This document shows positions 54,082-62,856 of a DNA stretch of 64,000 bases, piece after piece. The notes under the pieces were generated by a model. The model saw nothing but the letters and a program-made list of their open reading frames with translations. It was not told the origin of the DNA and ran no database searches. Each line of letters starts with the position of its first letter. Within the stretch, counting starts at the first letter, position 1. The position numbers were made by a program, and so were the translations under genes. The DNA is from Pseudomonas sp. LFM046 (GTDB lineage: Bacteria; Pseudomonadota; Gammaproteobacteria; Pseudomonadales; Pseudomonadaceae). Where the stretch lies: positions 3,150,648 through 3,214,647 of the forward strand of contig NZ_JYKO02000001.1 in assembly GCF_000949385.2 (NCBI RefSeq), written 5' to 3'.

Positions 54082-54402
54082 ATGAGCCGGATCACCCGTT
54101 GCGAACTGGCGGAGTGGCAGGCCGCAGGACGCGCCTTCACCTTGCTGGATGTGCGTCGGGCTGGCGTACGCACCGATGATGGATTGGACATTGCCGGCTC
54201 GCGCTGGCTGGACCCCGAGGCGGTCTTTTCCTGGAAGGACAGCGTGCCACGGGACCGGCCGGTGGTGCTCTATTGCGCCCATGGCCATGAGATCAGCCAG
54301 GGCATCGCCGGGACGCTCGAAGCCATGGGGCTCGATGCCCGCTACCTGATCGACGGATTCTCCGGCTGGCAGGAGGCCGGCCACCCCACCCGGAGCCTGT
54401 AG
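54082..54402 (+). CDS. rhodanese-domain protein
   Basis: A 106-residue single rhodanese domain. The persulfide-forming Cys is in VVLYCAHGHEISQG, and the C-terminal GFSGWQEAG matches the family. It is in the chromate operon between chrA and a ChrB-domain protein; sulfur transfer or detoxification of reduced chromate products may be its role (inference). Confidence 0.85.
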   Translation: MSRITRCELAEWQAAGRAFTLLDVRRAGVRTDDGLDIAGSRWLDPEAVFSWKDSVPRDRPVVLYCAHGHEISQGIAGTLEAMGLDARYLIDGFSGWQEAGHPTRSL

Positions 54403-54422
54403 AACCAGGCGGGAGGTGCAGC

Positions 54423-54875
54423 ATGAAATGGGTCACCCGTGAACGCCCGAAGATCGACCGGATCGCCTGCCCCTGGCTGATCCTGCGCTTCATCGATCCA
54501 CAACCCGAGTTTCTCTACGTGCCGGCCGCCGAGGTGTTGCGGGTTGCCGCCGAGCAGGACGCGGCGCCCTACGACATCCCCGGCGTCGAGCTCAGCCACG
54601 AAGGCGAGTTCTGCAGCTTCGACGCCTTCCTCAAGAAATACCGGCTCGACGACCCGGCCCTGCGCCAGTTGGCGGCCATCGTGCGCGGCGCCGACACCTC
54701 GCGCCTCGATCTCACACCGCAGTCCGCCGGCCTCTATGCCATCTCCCTCGGGCTGTCGCACACCTTCGCCGATGACCACGCAATGCTCGCCCAGGGCCTG
54801 GTCATCTACGACGCGCTCTACGCCTGGTGCCGGGACTGCCAGGGAGAGACCCACAACTGGCCGCCTCAGATGTGA
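54423..54875 (+). CDS. ChrB-domain (C-terminal) chromate resistance protein
   Basis: A 150-residue protein consisting only of the ChrB C-terminal domain: RPKIDRIACPWLILRFIDP, HEGEFCSFDAFLKKYRLDDPALRQLA, and AIRG-type helices. It matches in pattern the C-terminal half of ChrB at 51750 but lacks the N-terminal half. A GGGAGG ribosome binding site precedes the ATG. Last gene of the chrB-chrA-rhodanese unit; a second regulator or metal-binding protein is possible. Confidence 0.85.
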   Translation: MKWVTRERPKIDRIACPWLILRFIDPQPEFLYVPAAEVLRVAAEQDAAPYDIPGVELSHEGEFCSFDAFLKKYRLDDPALRQLAAIVRGADTSRLDLTPQSAGLYAISLGLSHTFADDHAMLAQGLVIYDALYAWCRDCQGETHNWPPQM

Positions 54876-55107
54876 GGCGACCAGTTGCACCCTGGCGCGA
54901 TTCATTTGGCACGAAATGCGAAGTGCAAGTCATGGAATGAAAAGCTTGTGCCTGCATGCGACCGCAGACTTGCAGCCCTACATAACAAGAATTCAGGCCA
55001 TCCGGGCCCCTTTCGGACTGACATGTTTCGCGACCTTTCCCAGGCATTGAGCCCTGCCCGCACGACCTCAATCTCTGTCCACAACCCGCTTGGCGAGGTG
55101 AAACACC

Positions 55108-55887
55108 ATGCCGAGTGAACAGCTGAATCGACCCACCAATGTCCTGCTGGTGGCGGCCGACCAGGACGATGGCCGGAGCACGTTGCGACAGTTCCTGACC
55201 TCCGCCGGCTATCAGTGCAGCACCTGCGGTTCCGGCCGCGAGGCTGTGCAGCGGTTCGTCGATAACCCGGACATCGACATCGTGCTCTGCGACCTGCATG
55301 CCCCGGAACTCGACGGCGTCCGCCTGGTGGACGAGCTCATGCAGGCCTGTCAGGCACCACGGGTCTTCGAAGCCATCGTCTTCGCCGAGCAGCTCGTCCA
55401 GCAGTGTGCATTCGGCGCTTTGCGCCTGGGTGCTGCCGACTACCTGCAAAGGCCAGCCGACCCCGTTCAAATCCTGCGGACGATTCGCTGCCTGGAGCAA
55501 AGGTTGGAACAGCGGCGGCAGGGCGAGCGGGAAAGGGCCGAACTGAATCGGCGCATGAGCGCACTGGCCCGGGCCATCGACGAACTCCAGACCGATCTCG
55601 GCAAGCTCAACGGCGCGGCCGACGACCCGTCCGCTCCCGCCGGCGCCAATCCGGAAAGCTCCCTACCAGCGCCCTTCGACCGGCTTACACAGCGCCAGCA
55701 GGATGTTGCCCGCCTGGTCGGCCGTGGCATGGCCAACCAGACGATTGCCGGCGAACTCGGTCTGAGCCCGAACACCGTGAAGCTGTATGTCTCCCAGATC
55801 ATGAGGATCACCGGCGCGCGGAACCGCACCCAGATTGCCCTGGACCTGGGGCGCGGTCTGCCGCCGGTCAGGCAGCCGGGCGCCTGA
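55108..55887 (+). CDS. orphan response regulator with degenerate receiver and LuxR-type DNA-binding domain
   Basis: A 259-residue protein with an N-terminal receiver-like domain (about 10-130) and a C-terminal LuxR-type helix-turn-helix (LTQRQQDVARLVGRGMANQTIAGELGLSPNTVKLYV). The phosphate-accepting Asp is present in IVLCDLHAPELDG, but the usual acidic pair is AAD (LLVAADQDD) and the conserved Lys is Arg (DYLQRP). A coiled segment rich in Glu/Arg joins the domains. No kinase is adjacent. It may respond without phosphorylation. The 232 bp before it hold a weak promoter region. Confidence 0.8.
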   Translation: MPSEQLNRPTNVLLVAADQDDGRSTLRQFLTSAGYQCSTCGSGREAVQRFVDNPDIDIVLCDLHAPELDGVRLVDELMQACQAPRVFEAIVFAEQLVQQCAFGALRLGAADYLQRPADPVQILRTIRCLEQRLEQRRQGERERAELNRRMSALARAIDELQTDLGKLNGAADDPSAPAGANPESSLPAPFDRLTQRQQDVARLVGRGMANQTIAGELGLSPNTVKLYVSQIMRITGARNRTQIALDLGRGLPPVRQPGA

Positions 55888-55900
55888 GGGCTTCCGGCAC

Positions 55901-56659
55901 TCAGTTACCCGCCGATACCCCGCAGTCGATGGCCATGTCCGCCCCCGTGATCGAGCGGGCGCCCGGCTGGCAGAGGTAAAAGACCAGCTCGGCCACTTCC
56001 TCCGGTTGAATGAAGCGCGCCCGCTCGCCCTGGGGGTACTTCGCCAGTAGCTCCCGGTAATAGGCCTCCGGGTCGCCCTGCCCATAGCGTTCGGCCTGGA
56101 ACTTCAGCATGGGCGTCTGGATGTCCCCCGGTGACACCGCATTGCAGCGCACGCCGAAGGGGGCCAGGTCCAGGGCCAGCGCCTTGGTCAGCAGACTCAC
56201 CCCGCCCTTGCTCGCGCAGTAGGCCGCCGCGTTCCGGTTGCCCTGGCGGCCGGCATCGCTGGAAATGTTCACGATGGCCCCTTCCGACAGCTTCAGGTGC
56301 GGAATCGCCGCCGCGCACATGAAGAAGGCGGCCTTCAGGTTCACCTCCATGACAATGTCGAAGTCCGCTTCGCTGAAGGTCTCCACCGGCCCCTCCCGCC
56401 ACACGCCCGCCGCATTGACCAGCGCGTCCAGCCGGCCGCTCGCCGACACTGCGGCCGCTACCGTTTCCTCGCAAACCGCCGGCAGGCGGATATCGGCGGT
56501 GTAGGTGCCGCAGAGCGGATGACCGGCCTGCAGCTCCGCCAGGCCGATGGCATCCACATCGGTGGCGAAGACCTGCCAGTTGCCCTGGATGAATCGCTCC
56601 ACGAGGGCGCGGCCGACGCCACCCGCAGCCCCCGTGATGAGTACGACCGGAGTCGCCAT
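55901..56659 (-). CDS. SDR-family oxidoreductase
   Basis: A 252-residue short-chain dehydrogenase. TGAAGGVGRAL is the cofactor loop, NAAG follows, Ser/Tyr/Lys catalytic residues appear in NISSDAG and AYCASKGG, and the C-terminus SITGADMAIDCG is typical. ATG at 56659 has GGGAGGG nine bases upstream. It follows another SDR gene on the same strand by 17 bp, so they form an operon. Substrate unknown. Confidence 0.88.
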   Translation of the reverse strand: MATPVVLITGAAGGVGRALVERFIQGNWQVFATDVDAIGLAELQAGHPLCGTYTADIRLPAVCEETVAAAVSASGRLDALVNAAGVWREGPVETFSEADFDIVMEVNLKAAFFMCAAAIPHLKLSEGAIVNISSDAGRQGNRNAAAYCASKGGVSLLTKALALDLAPFGVRCNAVSPGDIQTPMLKFQAERYGQGDPEAYYRELLAKYPQGERARFIQPEEVAELVFYLCQPGARSITGADMAIDCGVSAGN

Positions 56660-56676
56660 GATCATCGCCCTCCCGC

Positions 56677-57456
56677 TCACGGAGCCTTGTTTTCGATCAG
56701 GCAATTGCCACCGTCCACCACCAGCAGCTCGCCGGTGATGTAGCTCGCCTCCGGCGACGCCAGGAAGGCAACGGCAGCGGCCACTTCCTCAGGGCGACCC
56801 GCGCGGCCGACCGGGACGTAGCGCGCGGCGTCCACTTCTTCCGGTGAACTGGAGCCGGTGGCGATCCACCCCGGCGCCACGCTGTTCACGGTGATGCCCT
56901 GGCGCGCCACTTCCAGCGCCAGGCCCATGTTCAGGCCCACCATGCCAGCCTTGGCCGCACTGTAGGCTGCCTCCCCGGGGTTACTGCCGCGGGTGCCAGT
57001 CGTCGAGCTGATGTTCACGATGCGCCCATAACCCCGGACCTGCATACCCGGCAGCACAGCGCGGATGAGCAGGAAGGCGGTGGTGAGGTTGCGGGCGATG
57101 GAGAGGTTCCAGATGCCCAGGTCCATGGACGCCACGTCGGCGAAGGGCTCGGGGCTGCCCTGCATGGCCATGCCCGCGTTGTTCACCAGGATATCGATGC
57201 GTCCCCAGACCGATTCGGCCCAGCGCGCGAACTCATTCACCTGTGCCTCGTCGGTGAGGTCCACCGCCCTGCCCTCGGCTTCGAAGCCGGCGGCGCGCAG
57301 TTCCGCCACCCGATCGGCGATCCGCGCGCTGCTCGCCGTGACGATCAGCTTCGCACCGCAGGCGCCCAGCCGACGGGCGATTGCCATACCGATGCCGACC
57401 TCGCTGCCGGCGCCGCTCACCAGCGCCACCTGTCCTTGCCACCCTGTCGTGCTCAT
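56677..57456 (-). CDS. SDR-family oxidoreductase (FabG-like)
   Basis: A 259-residue short-chain dehydrogenase with the cofactor loop SGAGSEVGIGMAIA, NNAG, catalytic NISSTTGT and AYSAAKAG, and the C-terminal ITGELLVVDGG. First gene of the two-gene SDR operon, divergent from a LysR regulator 95 bp away. A substrate such as a secondary alcohol or a sugar acid cannot be deduced. Confidence 0.88.
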   Translation of the reverse strand: MSTTGWQGQVALVSGAGSEVGIGMAIARRLGACGAKLIVTASSARIADRVAELRAAGFEAEGRAVDLTDEAQVNEFARWAESVWGRIDILVNNAGMAMQGSPEPFADVASMDLGIWNLSIARNLTTAFLLIRAVLPGMQVRGYGRIVNISSTTGTRGSNPGEAAYSAAKAGMVGLNMGLALEVARQGITVNSVAPGWIATGSSSPEEVDAARYVPVGRAGRPEEVAAAVAFLASPEASYITGELLVVDGGNCLIENKAP

Positions 57457-57551
57457 CTCCGTCTCCCAAGCGTTGTTGTCGTTGGACTAGAACTTAGGTT
57501 CACGGGACTGATAAAAAAAGACGACTGTCATCAGCAAAACTGAAAACTGCC

Positions 57552-58454
57552 ATGGCCTTCACCAGCGAATCACTCAAGGTATTCCTCGCCGTCCTCGACG
57601 GTGGCTCCTTCTCCGCTGCCGCCCGCAAGCTCGGCCGCGTGCCGTCCGCCGTGAGCATGGCGATCTCCCAGCTCGAAGCCGAACTGGACATGGTGCTGTT
57701 CGACCGCTCCACCCGGAAGGCGCTGCCAACCGCAGCGGCCTTCGCCCTGGAACCCCAGGCCAGACGGGTCGCCAGCCAGCTCAACCTGCTGGATGCCCAT
57801 GCGCTGCAACTGCACCAGGGGCTGGAGCGCCGCCTGACGCTGGCCATGGCGCCGGAGCTGCAAACGGGCGCGTGGAGCCGTCCCCTGGCGACCCTTGCCC
57901 GGGAGTTCCCCACCCTGGAGATCGAAGTGCGCTCGGCGTCCCAGGCCGAGGCCGTGCGCATGCTCCACGAAGGCAGTGTGCAACTGGCGCTGGTCTTCGA
58001 GCGTCCGGGAATCGATGAGCGCGAGACCTTTCTGGAAGCGGGGAGCCAGCTGTTGGTGGCGGTGGCCGCGCCGGGATCGCCAGGCGCGGACCAGGACCAC
58101 CCGCTGGCGGAAGAACAGATGTCCAACCTCCGCCAGATCATCGTGGCCACGGGCGAGCCAACGGGCTCGGACCCGAGGGTCGTGCTGTCGCACCGCGTCT
58201 GGCTGACGGACAGCTACCTGGCGACCCTCGACCTGGTGCAGGCCGGCCTGGGTTGGGCCTACCTGCCGCAGCCGCTGATCCAGCCCCTGATCGCCTCGGG
58301 TGCGCTGAGCGAAGTGGTGTTCGATAACATGGCCAGCCGAATGCGCCTGTGGGTGGACATCGTCTGGATCAAGAACCGTGCCCTCGGCTTGGGGGCCAAG
58401 CGCTATCTGGAGCTGATTCGGGAACAGGTCAAGGCGGAACCGCGCAGGTCCTGA
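57552..58454 (+). CDS. LysR-family transcriptional regulator
   Basis: A 300-residue LysR protein with DNA-binding part SFSAAARKLGRVPSAVSMAISQLEAELD and a standard effector domain (ERRLTLAMAPELQTGAW onwards). It is divergent from the two SDR genes and is the likely regulator of that operon. The intergenic region contains an AT-rich tract with CTGAT and ATCAG half-sites, a possible operator. Confidence 0.9.
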   Translation: MAFTSESLKVFLAVLDGGSFSAAARKLGRVPSAVSMAISQLEAELDMVLFDRSTRKALPTAAAFALEPQARRVASQLNLLDAHALQLHQGLERRLTLAMAPELQTGAWSRPLATLAREFPTLEIEVRSASQAEAVRMLHEGSVQLALVFERPGIDERETFLEAGSQLLVAVAAPGSPGADQDHPLAEEQMSNLRQIIVATGEPTGSDPRVVLSHRVWLTDSYLATLDLVQAGLGWAYLPQPLIQPLIASGALSEVVFDNMASRMRLWVDIVWIKNRALGLGAKRYLELIREQVKAEPRRS

Positions 58455-58466
58455 AGGCCGCACCGA

Positions 58467-58742
58467 CTACTTCAGGTATGAGCGCAGCAGGGTGGCGATC
58501 TGGTCCACCTCGACCTGACGCTGCTCCGCCGTCACGTCATCCGCGCCAAGGTGGTCGCGAATGTGGCCTTCCATCACCTCTGCCATCAGGCCATTCACCG
58601 CACCTCTGATGGCCGCGATCTGCTGGAGCACCGCCAGACAGTCCTTGTCCTGATCCAACGCCGTTTCCAGGGCGGCTGCCTGGCCTTTGATCTTGCGCAC
58701 CCGCGTCAGTAGTTGCTTCTTGCCTTTGATCGTATGGGCCAT
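58467..58742 (-). CDS. dmeR: cobalt/nickel-responsive repressor of the RcnR/CsoR family
   Basis: A 91-residue DUF156 repressor of four-helix type. The metal ligands of the RcnR subgroup are all present: His3, Cys35, His60 and His64 (in MAHTIKGK, DKDCLAVL and EGHIRDHL). That pattern favours Ni/Co sensing over the copper (CsoR) or formaldehyde (FrmR) subgroups. It is divergent from the CDF exporter DmeF, and an RcnR-type operator lies between the genes. Confidence 0.85.
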   Translation of the reverse strand: MAHTIKGKKQLLTRVRKIKGQAAALETALDQDKDCLAVLQQIAAIRGAVNGLMAEVMEGHIRDHLGADDVTAEQRQVEVDQIATLLRSYLK

Positions 58743-58764
58743 GGGGAAACTCGCTCCAATAGGA

Positions 58765-58779
58765 TACTGGGGTATAGTA
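58765..58779. promoter_or_regulatory. RcnR/DmeR-type operator TACT-GGGG-TAT-AGTA
   Basis: The sequence TACT GGGG TAT AGTA lies between dmeR and dmeF. It follows the TACT-G tract-AGTA plan of RcnR-type operators. The right part (TATAGT at 58773) can serve as a -10 for dmeF, so bound repressor would block the promoter. Confidence 0.7.
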
Positions 58780-58809
58780 TGCGAAGCCTTTTATTGGAGC
58801 ATGATAGCC

Positions 58810-59751
58810 ATGATTTCGCGGACTCCGGAACGTTGGGTGCATTCCCACGCGTTTCACCAGGGAAATCCCATCGCCGAACGCAAAACCCGCCTCGCCGTAT
58901 GGCTGACCGCCTGCATGATGGTCGCCGAGATCGCCGGCGGCTGGCTGTTCAACTCCATGGCTTTGCTGGCGGACGGTTGGCACATGAGTTCCCACGCCCT
59001 GGCCCTGGGGTTGTCGGTGTTCGCCTACTCGGCGGCCCGCCGATACGCCCGCGACCAGCGCTTTGCCTTCGGCACCTGGAAAATCGAGATTCTGGGCGGC
59101 TACTCCAGCGCGATCCTGCTCCTGGGCGTCGCCGGACTGATGATCTTCCAATCGGTGGAGCGCCTGTTCTCGCCGGGCCCCATCCACTATGACGAAGCGA
59201 TCGCCATCGCTCTGATTGGCCTGGTGGTCAACCTCGCCTGTGCCTGGCTGCTACGGGACGACCACCACCATCACCACCACGAAGGCCACGACCACCCTCA
59301 TCACCACGACCATCACCACCACGATCTCAACCTGCGTTCCGCCTACCTGCACGTCATTGCCGATGCCGCCACGTCCGTCCTGGCGGTGATCGCCCTGCTG
59401 GCCGGCAAGTTCTGGGGCGCGGCCTGGCTCGACCCTGTGATGGGGCTGGTGGGCGCGGCGCTAGTGGCGAGCTGGGCCAAAGGGCTGTTGCGGGACACCG
59501 CGCGGATCTTGCTGGACGCGGAAATGGACGCGCCGGTGGTGGCGGAAATCCGTGAAGTCATCGAACAGGGCCCGGTGCCCGCGACCATCACCGACCTGCA
59601 CGTCTGGCGGGTCGCCAAGGGCAAGTACGCCTGCGTCCTCAGCCTGGCCACAGCGGGCACGCTGGATGCCGACAGCGTGCGCGAGCAGCTCAGCATCCAC
59701 GAGGAACTGGCCCACGTGACCGTGGAAATCAACCGGGTTATCGCCGCCTGA
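58810..59751 (+). CDS. dmeF: cobalt/nickel cation diffusion facilitator DmeF
   Basis: A 313-residue CDF exporter of divalent cations, inner membrane. About six helices, with the metal site HxxxD-type motifs in the second and fifth helices (WHMSSHALA and HVIADAATS), and a long His-rich cytoplasmic loop between helices 4 and 5 (about residues 151-172). N-terminal WVHSHAFH is also His-rich. The ATG at 58810 keeps GGAG ten bases upstream; a start nine bases earlier has poor spacing. Ligand pattern of the divergent regulator supports Co/Ni as substrate. Confidence 0.88.
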   Translation: MISRTPERWVHSHAFHQGNPIAERKTRLAVWLTACMMVAEIAGGWLFNSMALLADGWHMSSHALALGLSVFAYSAARRYARDQRFAFGTWKIEILGGYSSAILLLGVAGLMIFQSVERLFSPGPIHYDEAIAIALIGLVVNLACAWLLRDDHHHHHHEGHDHPHHHDHHHHDLNLRSAYLHVIADAATSVLAVIALLAGKFWGAAWLDPVMGLVGAALVASWAKGLLRDTARILLDAEMDAPVVAEIREVIEQGPVPATITDLHVWRVAKGKYACVLSLATAGTLDADSVREQLSIHEELAHVTVEINRVIAA

Positions 59752-60174
59752 CGGCCCCCCTTCCCCTCCGGGCGTCCTCCCCTGCGCCCGCGCCATCGCT
59801 CGCTGCCTTCCGGGCCAACCCCGCCCGGAAGGTCCGCCTCACGCCCCGCCCCGCAGCCCCTGATCGGGTGTCGACAATCCCTGTGCCGACCAGATGCGTT
59901 CGCCCCGAATCCTGGAGCGCGCCCAGCGCCAACGCCGCCGTTTGGTGGAGCCATAACGGTTAAATCAGACGAAGTGTCGACAATGCACTTGCACAAAATC
60001 CTGTTTGCCAATATTTTCCGCATCCACAAGAACGCATTGTCAACAATCTAGATTAGCCGTCTACCCAACAAGAACGCGTACCCGGGAACGGACATCCGGC
60101 TGGCAACTCGAGTGGCCTCCTCGCTTGCCTGCCCTGCTCCCGGGTTCAGTTCGCGTCCGACAGGAGAAATCGCT
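59752..60174. other. 423 bp intergenic region before acnB with repeat boxes
   Basis: After the dmeF stop there is GC-rich spacer to about 59860, then AT-rich DNA holding three TGTCGACAAT-like boxes and the acnB promoter (described separately). No open frame here is convincing. Confidence 0.7.
59869..60047. promoter_or_regulatory. acnB promoter and three TGTCGACAAT-like boxes
   Basis: Boxes: TGTCGACAAT at 59869-59878 and 59975-59984, and ATTGTCAACAAT at 60036-60047. The promoter TTGCAC (59989-59994), a 17 bp spacer and TATTTT (60012-60017) has the second box just upstream and the third box about 19 bp downstream of the -10. The near-palindrome resembles binding sites of GntR-type regulators of propionate/methylcitrate genes, as recalled from memory; the regulator here is not known. 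Confidence 0.65.
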
Positions 60175-62784
60175 GTGCTCGAAACCTACGCCCAACACAA
60201 GAACGCGCGTGCCGAGGAAGGCCTGCCGCCCCTCGCGCTGAACGCCGAACAGACCGCAGGCCTGGTCGAGCTGCTGAAGAACCCGCCGGTTGGCGAGGAG
60301 TCCGTTCTCCTGGACCTGATCACCAACCGCGTTCCGCCGGGCGTGGACGAAGCCGCCTACGTCAAGGCCGGCTTCCTCACCGCCATCGTCAAGGGTGAAG
60401 CCGAGTCCCCGCTGATCAGCAAGAACCGCGCGGTCGAACTGCTGGGCACCATGCAGGGCGGCTACAACATCGCCACCCTGGTCGAGCTGCTGGACAACGC
60501 CGAGCTGGCCGGTGTCGCCGCCGAACAGCTGAAGCACACCCTGCTGATGTTCGATGCCTTCCACGATGTCGCCGAGCGCGCCAAGAAGGGCAATGCTTCC
60601 GCCCAGGCCGTGCTGCAGTCCTGGGCCGATGGCGAGTGGTTCAAGGCCAAGCCGGCGCTCGCCGAGAAGATCACCCTGACCGTGTTCAAGGTGCCTGGCG
60701 AAACCAACACCGACGACCTGTCCCCCGCCCCGGACGCCTGGTCCCGCCCCGACATCCCGCTGCACGCCCTGGCCATGCTGAAGATGGCCCGCGACGGCAT
60801 CGAGCCGATCCAGCCGGGCTCCGTCGGCCCGCTGCAGCAGATCGAAGCGGTCAAGGCCAAGGGCTTCCCGGTCGCCTACGTCGGTGACGTGGTCGGTACC
60901 GGTTCGTCCCGCAAGTCCGCCACCAACTCCGTGCTGTGGTTCTTCGGTGACGACATCCCGTTCGTGCCGAACAAGCGCGCCGGTGGTTTCTGCTTCGGCA
61001 ACAAGATCGCGCCGATCTTCTACAACACCATGGAAGACGCCGGCGCCCTGCCGATCGAATTCGACGTCGCCAACCTCAACATGGGCGATGTGATCGACGT
61101 GTATCCCTACGCCGGGAAAGTCTGCCGTCATGGCAGCGACGAGGAACTGGCCAGCTTCGAACTGAAGACCCCGGTGCTGCTGGACGAAGTCCGCGCCGGC
61201 GGCCGTATCCCGCTGATCATCGGCCGTGGCCTGACCGAGAAGGCCCGTGCCGAACTGGGCCTGGGCGCCTCCGACCTGTTCAACATGCCGGAATCCCCGG
61301 CCGACAGCGGCAAGGGTTTCACCCTGGCGCAGAAGATGGTGGGCCGTGCCTGCGGTCTGGCAGAAGGCCAGGGCGTGCGTCCGGGCACTTATTGCGAGCC
61401 GAAGATGACCACCGTCGGCTCCCAGGACACCACCGGCCCGATGACCCGCGACGAGCTGAAAGACCTCGCCTGCCTCGGCTTCTCCGCCGACCTGGTGATG
61501 CAGTCCTTCTGCCACACCGCCGCCTATCCGAAGCCGGTGGATGTGCGCACCCACCACAGCCTGCCTGACTTCATGCGCAATCGCGGTGGCGTCTCGCTCA
61601 AGGTGGGCGACGGCATCATCCACAGCTGGCTGAACCGCATGCTGCTGCCGGACACCGTCGGCACCGGCGGTGACTCCCACACCCGCTTCCCGATCGGCAT
61701 TTCCTTCCCGGCCGGCTCCGGCCTGGTCGCCTTCGCCGCCGCCACCGGCGTGATGCCGCTGGACATGCCGGAATCCGTGCTGGTGCGCTTCAAGGGCAAG
61801 ATGCAGCCCGGGATCACCCTGCGTGACCTGGTGCATGCCATCCCCTACTACGCCATCCAGGCCGGCCTGCTGACCGTCGAGAAGAAGGGCAAGAAGAACA
61901 TCTTCTCCGGCCGCATCCTCGAAATCGAAGGCCTCAACGAGCTGACCGTCGAGCAAGCCTTCGAACTGTCCGACGCCTCTGCCGAGCGTTCCGCCGCCGG
62001 TTGCACCATCAAGCTGCCGGAGTCGGCCATCGCCGAATACCTGCAGTCCAACATCACCCTGCTGCGCTGGATGATCGGTGAAGGCTACGGCGACGCCCGC
62101 ACCCTGGAGCGTCGCGCCCAGGCGATGGAAGCCTGGCTGGCCAACCCGCAACTGCTGGAAGCCGACAAGGACGCCGAATACGCCGCGGTCATCGAGATCG
62201 ACCTGGCCGACGTGAAAGAGCCCGTGCTCTGCGCGCCGAACGACCCGGACGACGCCCGCCTGCTGTCCACCGTGGCCGGCGACAAGATCGACGAGGTGTT
62301 CATCGGCTCCTGCATGACCAACATCGGTCACTTCCGCGCGGCCGGTAAGCTGCTGGACAAGGTCAAGGGCGGCATTCCGACCCGCCTGTGGCTGGCCCCG
62401 CCGACCAAGATGGACGCTCACCAGCTGACCGAGGAAGGCTACTACGGCATCTACGGCCGCGCCGGTGCGCGCATGGAAATGCCGGGCTGCTCGCTGTGCA
62501 TGGGCAACCAGGCCCGCGTGCAGGCTGGCTCGACCGTGGTCTCCACCTCCACCCGTAACTTCCCCAACCGCCTGGGCGACGCCACCAACGTCTACCTGGC
62601 CTCCGCCGAGTTGGCGGCCGTGGCCTCGATCCTGGGCAAACTGCCGACCGTGGCCGAGTACATGGAATACGCGAAGAACATCGACAGCATGGCGGCCGAT
62701 ATCTACCGCTACCTGTCCTTCGACCAGATCGCCGAGTACAAGGAAGTCGCCGCCAACGCCAAGATCCCGGTGGTCCAGGCCTGA
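60175..62784 (+). CDS. acnB: aconitate hydratase B / 2-methylisocitrate dehydratase
   Basis: AcnB interconverts citrate and isocitrate in the TCA cycle and hydrates 2-methylaconitate in the methylcitrate cycle. The 869-residue protein has the N-terminal AcnB HEAT-like domain, then the swivel and the [4Fe-4S] domain with cysteines in [18 protein letters not shown] and [13 protein letters not shown] at 60175 follows AGGAGAAATCGCT. E. coli AcnB has 865 residues. It has its own terminator. The promoter region carries three repeated boxes suggesting control by a repressor or activator. Confidence 0.95.
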   Translation: MLETYAQHKNARAEEGLPPLALNAEQTAGLVELLKNPPVGEESVLLDLITNRVPPGVDEAAYVKAGFLTAIVKGEAESPLISKNRAVELLGTMQGGYNIATLVELLDNAELAGVAAEQLKHTLLMFDAFHDVAERAKKGNASAQAVLQSWADGEWFKAKPALAEKITLTVFKVPGETNTDDLSPAPDAWSRPDIPLHALAMLKMARDGIEPIQPGSVGPLQQIEAVKAKGFPVAYVGDVVGTGSSRKSATNSVLWFFGDDIPFVPNKRAGGFCFGNKIAPIFYNTMEDAGALPIEFDVANLNMGDVIDVYPYAGKVCRHGSDEELASFELKTPVLLDEVRAGGRIPLIIGRGLTEKARAELGLGASDLFNMPESPADSGKGFTLAQKMVGRACGLAEGQGVRPGTYCEPKMTTVGSQDTTGPMTRDELKDLACLGFSADLVMQSFCHTAAYPKPVDVRTHHSLPDFMRNRGGVSLKVGDGIIHSWLNRMLLPDTVGTGGDSHTRFPIGISFPAGSGLVAFAAATGVMPLDMPESVLVRFKGKMQPGITLRDLVHAIPYYAIQAGLLTVEKKGKKNIFSGRILEIEGLNELTVEQAFELSDASAERSAAGCTIKLPESAIAEYLQSNITLLRWMIGEGYGDARTLERRAQAMEAWLANPQLLEADKDAEYAAVIEIDLADVKEPVLCAPNDPDDARLLSTVAGDKIDEVFIGSCMTNIGHFRAAGKLLDKVKGGIPTRLWLAPPTKMDAHQLTEEGYYGIYGRAGARMEMPGCSLCMGNQARVQAGSTVVSTSTRNFPNRLGDATNVYLASAELAAVASILGKLPTVAEYMEYAKNIDSMAADIYRYLSFDQIAEYKEVAANAKIPVVQA

Positions 62785-62808
62785 GCCTGACCCGGTATCC
62801 CGGCCATG

Positions 62809-62838
62809 AAAAAGCCCCGCCTTGAGCGGGGCTTTTTT
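62809..62838 (+). terminator. terminator after acnB
   Basis: A 12 bp stem (AAAAAGCCCCGC at 62809-62820 and its complement at 62826-62837, loop of five) and a T-run of six. The A-run on the other arm makes it usable by the convergent gene as well. Confidence 0.92.
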
Positions 62839-62856
62839 GTCTCCGCCCAAAGACGG

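Noticed and set aside
54918-54936. Possible sigma-54 promoter TGGCACG before the LuxR-type regulator
   Set aside because: The GC of the -12 element comes 8 bp after GG, so the spacing is wrong.
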